A stretch of DNA of 59,430 nucleotides, from assembly GCF_014323725.1 (NCBI RefSeq), contig NZ_JABVED010000026.1, positions 1-59,430 of the forward strand. The letters run 5' to 3'. The DNA comes from Actinokineospora xionganensis (GTDB lineage: Bacteria > Actinomycetota > Actinomycetes > Mycobacteriales > Pseudonocardiaceae). The notes below the pieces were generated by a model. That model was not told where the DNA came from and made no database searches. It worked only from the letters and a program-made list of their open reading frames with translations. A program made the position numbers and the translations under genes. Shown piece after piece: positions 54,572 to 59,430 of this stretch (position 1 is the stretch's first letter; each line of letters begins with the position of its first letter).

Positions 54572-54646
54572 ATCGACGTTGTTCGATGTAACGAGGACGA
54601 ATGTATCGACTCCCGTCGATTAATGCAACCATCGATACCCGTCGAT
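54572..54646 (-). promoter_or_regulatory. arsO promoter with three ArsR boxes
   Basis: ATCGA-N6-TCGAT occurs three times: 54572-54587, 54605-54620 and 54631-54646. Read leftward, TTGCAT (54628-54623) and TACATT (54605-54600) form a promoter with exactly 17 nt between them, and the middle box fills that spacer; the third lies just upstream of the -35 and the first near +15 to +30. A near copy sits between arsR and the aquaporin gene at 17395-17410. Confidence 0.75.
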
Positions 54647-54657
54647 ACTCGTGTTGG

Positions 54658-54906
54658 TCACCCGCGGGCGGCGAATGCCGCCAACAGCCGCTCACGCGTG
54701 GGCAGGTCCAGTCGGCACGCGGTGCCTGCGACCTCCCGGCCGCCGTCCATGACGTCGACCCCGTCGACCAGGACCGATGGCGACCGGTAGTCCCCGATGT
54801 GCTCGGCGAAGACGATGTCGTCCGCTTCGGCGAGGCAGTCCAGCACGAGTTCCCGAGTCGTCGCGGCGTTGGGGCAGTCGGGGGCGTGGAACAGATCGAC
54901 GTTCAT
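54658..54906 (-). CDS. Small thioredoxin-fold protein of the cmtR operon
   Basis: An 82-aa protein beginning MNVDLFHAPDCPNAATTREL, a glutaredoxin/thioredoxin-like strand-turn-helix with a single cysteine (DCPN), then the cis-proline region SPSVLVDGVDVM. Proteins like this are encoded with mercury, cadmium and arsenic genes and may carry thiol-bound metal; the role is not proven. AAGGAGAGAAGG precedes ATG 54906. It ends the cmtR-CDF operon, 17 nt after the CDF stop. Confidence 0.75.
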   Translation of the reverse strand: MNVDLFHAPDCPNAATTRELVLDCLAEADDIVFAEHIGDYRSPSVLVDGVDVMDGGREVAGTACRLDLPTRERLLAAFAARG

Positions 54907-54923
54907 CGTCGTCCTTCTCTCCT

Positions 54924-55559
54924 TTAGCAGCAGTGGTTTCCGCGCCAGGCTTCGCGGCCCTCCTTCAGGGCGACGGCGGCGATGGTCATGGCCGCGATCG
55001 GGTCCGCCCACCACCAGCCGAGCGTGCTGTTGAGGACCAGGCCCACAAGCAGGACGGCGGACAGGTACGTGCACAGCAGGGTTTGCTTGGAGTCGGCGAC
55101 GGCGGTCGCGGAGCCGAGTTCCCGCCCGGCCTGGCGCTGGGCGTAGGACAGGCCGGGCATGATCACCAGCGACGCGGCGGCCAGGGCGATGCCGACGGGT
55201 GAGTGGTCGGCCGCCTCCGCGCCGAGCAGCGCTCGGACGGACTCGACCGTCACGTAGGCGGCCAGGACGAAGAACGACACCGCGATGATCCGCAGCGTCG
55301 TCCGTTCGCGGGTCTTGTGGTCCTTCGCGGCGAACTGCCACGCCAGGGCGGTCGCCGAGGCGACCTCGATGACCGAGTCCAGGCCGAACCCGATCAGCGC
55401 GGTCGAGGAGGCGATGGTGCCCGCGGTGATCGCGATGATCGCCTCGACGATGTTGTAGCTGATGGTCGCCGCGACCAGCAGCCGTACCCGGCGGGTCAGG
55501 ACCTGTTGGCGCTCCACGGTTCTCTCCGCCGCGGGGGCGCAGCAAGCGCACTCGCTCAT
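54924..55559 (-). CDS. Cation diffusion facilitator metal exporter
   Basis: A 211-aa CDF-type transporter with about five to six helices. Metal-site aspartates lie in GFGLDSVIEVASA and WWADPIAAM. It starts MSECACCAPA and ends GNHCC, cysteine-rich ends that could hand metal to the pore; it lacks the usual C-terminal cytoplasmic domain, so it is shorter than typical CDF proteins (about 300 aa). ATG 55559 overlaps the cmtR stop (ATGA). With CmtR as regulator, it most likely exports Cd(II) or Pb(II). Confidence 0.87.
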   Translation of the reverse strand: MSECACCAPAAERTVERQQVLTRRVRLLVAATISYNIVEAIIAITAGTIASSTALIGFGLDSVIEVASATALAWQFAAKDHKTRERTTLRIIAVSFFVLAAYVTVESVRALLGAEAADHSPVGIALAAASLVIMPGLSYAQRQAGRELGSATAVADSKQTLLCTYLSAVLLVGLVLNSTLGWWWADPIAAMTIAAVALKEGREAWRGNHCC

Positions 55560-55876
55560 GCCGGGTCCGCGCAGTCGTCGGTGGGGTCGACGGCGAGCAC
55601 GACGTCGACGAGTTCGCGCAGCGCGCGGGCCAGGTGGGCGTCGGCGAGTTCGTAGCGGACCTGCCTGCCCTCGTACGCGGCGACGACGAGTCCGCAGCCG
55701 CGCAGGCACGACAGATGGTTGGACACGTTGGACCGGGTGAGCGCGAGTTCCTCGGCGAGCCGTGCCGGGTAGCCCGGTCCGTCGAGAAGGGACAGCAGGA
55801 TCCGACAGCGGGTCGGGTCGGCCAGCGCCCTTCCCAGTCGGGCGAGCGCGGACTCCCGGGTCTCACAGGTCAGCAT
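55556..55876 (-). CDS. cmtR: CmtR-type Cd/Pb-sensing repressor
   Basis: A 106-aa ArsR/SmtB repressor nearly identical in pattern to M. tuberculosis CmtR: MLTCE..ESALARLGRALADPTRCRIL, then LTRSNVSNHLSCLRGCGLVV. The three metal ligands fall at the same numbers as in CmtR: C57, C61 and C102. It represses the downstream CDF gene until Cd(II) or Pb(II) binds. A TATAGT hexamer ends only 7 nt before the ATG at 55876, so the mRNA is probably leaderless. The gene starts 16 nt after an upstream MFS gene. Confidence 0.93.
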   Translation of the reverse strand: MLTCETRESALARLGRALADPTRCRILLSLLDGPGYPARLAEELALTRSNVSNHLSCLRGCGLVVAAYEGRQVRYELADAHLARALRELVDVVLAVDPTDDCADPA

Positions 55877-55892
55877 TCGCAGAACTATACAG

Positions 55893-57203
55893 CTACTGCT
55901 GAACTGTCTTGGTTTCGTACATCCGGACCGCCACCACCAGCCCGGAGATGGCGGTGATCACCGCGACCACCCAGATCGCCGCGCGCAGGCCCCACAGGTC
56001 GGCCACCACACCCGCGAGCACCGCGCCGACCGCGAAGCCGCCGTCGCGCCAGAGCCGGTAGACGCCGACCGCCCGCGCCCGCCAGACCGGGTGGGCGACG
56101 TCGCCGACGGTGGCCAGCAGCGTCGGGTAGACCATCGCCGTGCCCGCGCCGAGCAGCGCCGCGGCCGTGACCCACAGGCCGAACGTGTCGACGAGCGCGA
56201 CCATGGCCAGGGCGAGGGCTTGCAGCAGCATCCCGGCTGTGATCAGGTGTTTGCGCCCCCAGCGGTCCGAGAGCGGGCCGGTGACCAACTGCCCGAGACC
56301 CCAGACGGCGGGGTAGACGGCGGCGAGGATGCCGATGCGGGACACGGAGAGCCCGGCGGTGGCGAACAGGATCGGGAACAGGCCCCACGCGAGGCCGTCG
56401 TTGAGGTTGTTGACCATCCCGGCCTGGCTGGCCGAGGACAGCGCGGGCTCGCGGAAACTGGTGTGGGCGAAGATCTCCTTGCTGGTCAGGTCGGCGTGCA
56501 GATGGTCGTGGCGGCCGTCCTCGCGGGCGACGTGGTTGGTGGCTTCGAGCCGTGCGTGTTCACGCGTCTCCTTGACGGCGAACACGGTCAACCCGAGGCC
56601 GAGCGCGGCGTAGGACAGGCCCAGCAGGAACGGCGCGGGCCGCAACCCGTAGCGTGCGGCGAGATAGCCGGTGGCCAGTGCGGTGGCGGCGACCGCCATG
56701 TACCCGGCGGCCTCGTTGAGTCCCATCGCCAGGCCGCGCCTGCTGGGGCCGGCCAGGTCGATCTTCATGATCACCGTGGTGGACCAGGTGAGGCCCTGGT
56801 TGACGCCGAGCAGCACGTTCGCGGCGACGACCCAGCCCCAACTCGGGGCCCAGATCAGCATCAGCGGCACGGGAATCGCGATCAGCCAGCCCGCGACGAG
56901 CACGGGTTTGCGGCCGAACCGGTCCGACCAGGTGCCCGCGAAGTAGTTGGTGGCGGCCTTGGTCAGGCCGAACGCGAGCACGTAGGTCAGCAGGAAGGTG
57001 TAGCCGGACAGGTGGAACGTCTGCTCGGCGAGCAGCGGCAGGACCGTGCGCTCCTGGCCCAGCACGCCGCCGACCAGCGCGTTGACGGCGACGAGCAGGC
57101 TGAACTGGGCGAGGTTGGCCCGCAGGCCGAGACGAAGGTCGGTGCTCACGCGGCTGTCTCCGGTCTGTCCCATGTGGAGGGTGTTGGAGGATCGGGAAGT
57201 CAT
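55893..57203 (-). CDS. MFS transporter of the sulfur/rhodanese module
   Basis: A 436-aa major facilitator (about 12 helices) with signature TWSDRFGRKPVLVAG and, in the second half, GPLSDRWGRKHLIT. A His/Asp-rich cytoplasmic loop (REDGRHDHLHADLTS) lies in the middle. ATG 57203 overlaps the stop of the upstream persulfide dioxygenase-like gene (ATGA), so it may export sulfite, thiosulfate or a related product; ATG 57173 is a possible shorter start. This is inference from position. Confidence 0.85.
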   Translation of the reverse strand: MTSRSSNTLHMGQTGDSRVSTDLRLGLRANLAQFSLLVAVNALVGGVLGQERTVLPLLAEQTFHLSGYTFLLTYVLAFGLTKAATNYFAGTWSDRFGRKPVLVAGWLIAIPVPLMLIWAPSWGWVVAANVLLGVNQGLTWSTTVIMKIDLAGPSRRGLAMGLNEAAGYMAVAATALATGYLAARYGLRPAPFLLGLSYAALGLGLTVFAVKETREHARLEATNHVAREDGRHDHLHADLTSKEIFAHTSFREPALSSASQAGMVNNLNDGLAWGLFPILFATAGLSVSRIGILAAVYPAVWGLGQLVTGPLSDRWGRKHLITAGMLLQALALAMVALVDTFGLWVTAAALLGAGTAMVYPTLLATVGDVAHPVWRARAVGVYRLWRDGGFAVGAVLAGVVADLWGLRAAIWVVAVITAISGLVVAVRMYETKTVQQ

Positions 57204-58552
57204 GGGCCGGTGGCGAGCCGGCCGCCGGTGGCGTGGCCCCAGTCCTCCGCCCCGCCGACCAGCACCGCCAGGCCACGGTGGCCCGCTCGTTCCAGCACAC
57301 TCGCCGCGCTCATGGCGCGTTCGCCGTGGCCGCACATGACCACGGTCGGTTCCGCGGGCACCTCATCGGCACGGTCGGCGAGGTCGCCGAGTTCGATGTG
57401 GGTCGCGCCCGGCAGGTGCCCGCCCGCGAACTCCGCCGACTGTCGGACGTCGAGCACATTTCCGGAGACCTCGTCGGCCGTGATCAGCTTGGTGGCGGTG
57501 GTCGGCAACCGCGCGGCCGTCCAAGCGTCGAAGGCGCACTCGCCCGCCAGGTTGGCGTACCCGATTTTGGCGGCCTGCCAGGCGATCTCGGCGGCATCCT
57601 GGTCGGGGCCGCGCATGATCACCAACGGCCGGTCGTCGGGCGCCAGCCAGCCCAGCCAGGAGGCGAAGGCCGGGCGGGCCGGGTTCGACAGCGCTCCCGG
57701 CACGTGGGCGGCGGCGAATTCGGGAACCGGGCGGATGTCCACGATCAGCGCGCCGTCGTCGAGCAGGGCGCGCACGGTGTCGACGTCCAGTTCGGGCAGC
57801 AGCGGCGGTCGGGCCAGAATCGGTGGCCCGAGTCGGTTGATCTCGCCCAGCCGGGCGAAGTACGGCGGATAGCTGCCCAGTGACCCCAGCAGCCGGGTGA
57901 CGAACTCGTCCTCGTCGGTCAGCCGCAGCAAGGGATTGGTCGCCTTCTCGCGGCCGATCGTGCTGGTGCGCTCGGCGCCCGGGGGAGCCGAGCAGAACGA
58001 CCCGGCGCCGTGGGTGGGCCACACCGTCACGTCGTCAGGTAGTTCGGCGAGACGGCGCAGCGAGTGGAACTGCTTGCGCGCCAACTCTTCCGTGCGTCCC
58101 GGCGCGACCAGGTCGGTGCGCGCGGCCGACCCGACGATCAGTGAGCCGCCGGTGAACACGCCGACCGGGCGGTCCCCGTCGAGCAGCAGGAACGAGAGGT
58201 GCTCATGGGTGTGGCCGGGTGTGCCGAGGGCGCGCAGCCGAAGGCCGCCAAGGTCGACCTCGTCGCCGTCGCGCAGCCCGGTGTGGGTGAACTCCCGGTG
58301 CCCGGCGGCCGAGGCGAGCACCCGCGCGTCCTCGGTGGCGGAGAGCTGCCGCGCGCCGGACAGGAAGTCGGCGTGCAGGTGGGTGTCGGCGGCGAAGGCG
58401 ACCCGGAGGTCGCGCCTGCCCGCTTCCCTGTCGGTCTGCCGAAGGTCGAGACTGACGTCGACCACCAGCGCCCGGCCGTCGCCGAGGTCGACCAGATAAG
58501 CGGAATTGCCCAATCCCTCGTCCACGAGCGGAACAACATCGACTGCGGTCAC
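57200..58552 (-). CDS. Second CstB-like metallo-hydrolase with two rhodanese domains
   Basis: A 450-aa protein with the same three-domain order as the gene at 30951 but clearly diverged. Metal motifs are THLHADFLSGA, GTPGHTHEHLSF and TGGSLIVGSAARTDL. The first rhodanese domain has lost its cysteine (VIMRGPDQD in the active loop); the second keeps it (VVMCGHGERAMSA). This is the persulfide dioxygenase, pseudo-rhodanese, rhodanese layout. GTG 58552 follows GAGGAGG by 5 nt. Divergent from an ArsR-rhodanese fusion that probably senses persulfide and controls it. Confidence 0.88.
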   Translation of the reverse strand: MTAVDVVPLVDEGLGNSAYLVDLGDGRALVVDVSLDLRQTDREAGRRDLRVAFAADTHLHADFLSGARQLSATEDARVLASAAGHREFTHTGLRDGDEVDLGGLRLRALGTPGHTHEHLSFLLLDGDRPVGVFTGGSLIVGSAARTDLVAPGRTEELARKQFHSLRRLAELPDDVTVWPTHGAGSFCSAPPGAERTSTIGREKATNPLLRLTDEDEFVTRLLGSLGSYPPYFARLGEINRLGPPILARPPLLPELDVDTVRALLDDGALIVDIRPVPEFAAAHVPGALSNPARPAFASWLGWLAPDDRPLVIMRGPDQDAAEIAWQAAKIGYANLAGECAFDAWTAARLPTTATKLITADEVSGNVLDVRQSAEFAGGHLPGATHIELGDLADRADEVPAEPTVVMCGHGERAMSAASVLERAGHRGLAVLVGGAEDWGHATGGRLATGP

Positions 58553-58604
58553 GGTGTCCTCCTCGGCTATAGTTCTACACTATTCCACAGAAGATTGGAG
58601 AATG

Positions 58605-59306
58605 ATGGGTGCCCGTCTCGCGAAGACCGCGCTTTTCGACCAGTTCGCCCGCGTGGGCAAGGCCCTGGCCAGCGGAAAGCGCCTCGAACTGCTCGACCTG
58701 CTCGCCCAAGGCGAGCGGACCGTGGACGCGCTTTCCCGCGCGGCCGACCTGGGCCTGACCACGGCGTCGGCGCACCTGCAGACGCTCAAACAGGCCAACC
58801 TCGTCGAGACCCGCCGCGACGGCACCAAGATCTACTATCGGCTCGCGGGCGGAGATGTCGCCGCGCTCTACGCGCTCGTGCGGACCGTCGCCCACGAACG
58901 ACTCCCCGATGTCGGCGCCGCCGCCACCGCCTACCTGGGCCCGGAAACCGAATCCGTCACCCGCGACGAACTGCTCCGCCGCGTCGAGGCGGGCCGCGCG
59001 GCGGTGATCGATGTGCGTCCCGCCGAGGAGTTCGCCGCGGGGCACATCCCCGGCGCCCGATCCGTCCCCCTGGACGACTTGGCGGACCTGCTCGCCGACC
59101 TGCCCGCGGACCAGGAGATCGTGGCGTACTGCCGAGGCGCCTACTGCGTGCTGGCGCACGAAGCTGTCCGCCTGCTGCGAGCGCGGGGCCGCCAAGCCGT
59201 CCGCCTCGCCGACGGCATGCTCGAGTGGCGCCTCGCCGCCCTCCCCGTGGAGACCGCTGATCAGGCGGTGTTTGACGTTCCGTCGGCGCTACGAACCCGC
59301 ACCTGA
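58605..59306 (+). CDS. ArsR-rhodanese fusion regulator
   Basis: A 233-aa protein. Residues 1-100 are an ArsR-type winged helix (GKALASGKRLELLDLLAQGE, LGLTTASAHLQTLKQANLVETRRDG); residues 115-215 are a rhodanese domain with an intact active loop YCRGAYCVLAHEA carrying two cysteines. Fusions like this are thought to respond to persulfide or related sulfur species. ATG 58605 or 58602 are both possible; GGAG lies only 1-4 nt before them. The 52-nt divergent region holds TATAGT and the short inverted repeat ATAG-N7-CTAT (58569-58583). Beyond its stop, 59307-59430 shows no gene. Confidence 0.85.
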   Translation: MGARLAKTALFDQFARVGKALASGKRLELLDLLAQGERTVDALSRAADLGLTTASAHLQTLKQANLVETRRDGTKIYYRLAGGDVAALYALVRTVAHERLPDVGAAATAYLGPETESVTRDELLRRVEAGRAAVIDVRPAEEFAAGHIPGARSVPLDDLADLLADLPADQEIVAYCRGAYCVLAHEAVRLLRARGRQAVRLADGMLEWRLAALPVETADQAVFDVPSALRTRT

Positions 59307-59430
59307 GGGGACCGTGCCGAAACCTGACGACGGTCACCCATCAATCCGCACCATCACCCGACAGGTGACCCCAGTGTGAAATTCCGGGGAGGCGGACTAG
59401 GCCGTGTTTCGAAGTCATAGCCACTCGTTG

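Noticed and set aside
59307..59430. Possible further gene or tRNA at the right edge
   Set aside because: No tRNA cloverleaf, no frame with a start and ribosome site; too short to judge at the window end.

Overview
The window is about 70% GC with strong GC3 bias, GTG and TTG starts, many 1-4 nt start/stop overlaps, mycothiol-type arsenate reductases, an M. tuberculosis-like CmtR and a DUF397/DUF5753 pair. This points to a filamentous actinomycete, most likely Pseudonocardiaceae (genus not resolved). No tRNA, rRNA, CRISPR array, transposase or replication origin is visible. The exception to the base composition is the first gene (40-1524), which is AT-rich and uses TTA leucine codons; it looks like an acquired, PIN-like and possibly defence-related gene cut close to the window edge.

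Layout. 1.7-8 kb: a small hypothetical gene, a metallophosphoesterase, a two-subunit molybdenum hydroxylase of the isoquinoline 1-oxidoreductase type, membrane proteins and a DUF397/Scr1-type regulator pair. 8-17 kb: an operon of a membrane protein, RecQ and a DUF998 protein; a divergent LysR pair in which one member is only a DNA-binding domain; a lipoprotein peptidase; a TetR-FAD dehydrogenase pair with a clear operator. 17-19.2 kb: arsenic module 1 (arsR divergent from an aquaglyceroporin gene and two arsC genes), followed by a 124-nt palindromic repeat. 19.5-22.7 kb: a Tat-exported multicopper oxidase, a PRC/DUF2382 stress protein with a SigB/SigF-like promoter, and a frameshifted YjbR pseudogene. 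22.9-26.5 kb: a HelR-type RNA polymerase helicase and a macrolide-type glycosyltransferase, with a perfect rifamycin-associated-element palindrome before the glycosyltransferase: a candidate rifamycin-resistance pair. 26.5-32.3 kb: three alpha/beta hydrolases, then a TauE/SafE exporter with a CstB-like persulfide dioxygenase-rhodanese. 32.3-36 kb: a desaturase and its ferredoxin-type reductase divergent from a PucR regulator, followed by a second copy of the palindromic repeat. 36-39.2 kb: YchJ, a hotdog thioesterase, and a cysteine-synthase-like enzyme coupled to an MFS exporter.

40.3-44.2 kb: a translationally coupled operon XRE - ImmA/IrrE protease - MAB_1171c-type membrane protein - SAM methyltransferase - TetR. 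The XRE gene starts at a 14-bp palindrome that recurs about 100 bp away, next to an outward promoter that reads into about 150 nt of highly structured, non-coding sequence. This small circuit is the best candidate for something undescribed. 44.2-51.9 kb: a complete kdpFABCDE potassium-transport operon led by two tiny membrane-peptide genes.

52-59.3 kb: arsenic/metal/sulfur module 2: an MFS protein and an ArsO-like flavoprotein behind three ArsR-type boxes of the same form as at arsenic module 1; a cmtR-CDF-thioredoxin-fold operon; and an MFS protein with a second CstB-like protein, divergent from an ArsR-rhodanese fusion regulator. The two arsenic modules, 37 kb apart, therefore look co-regulated.
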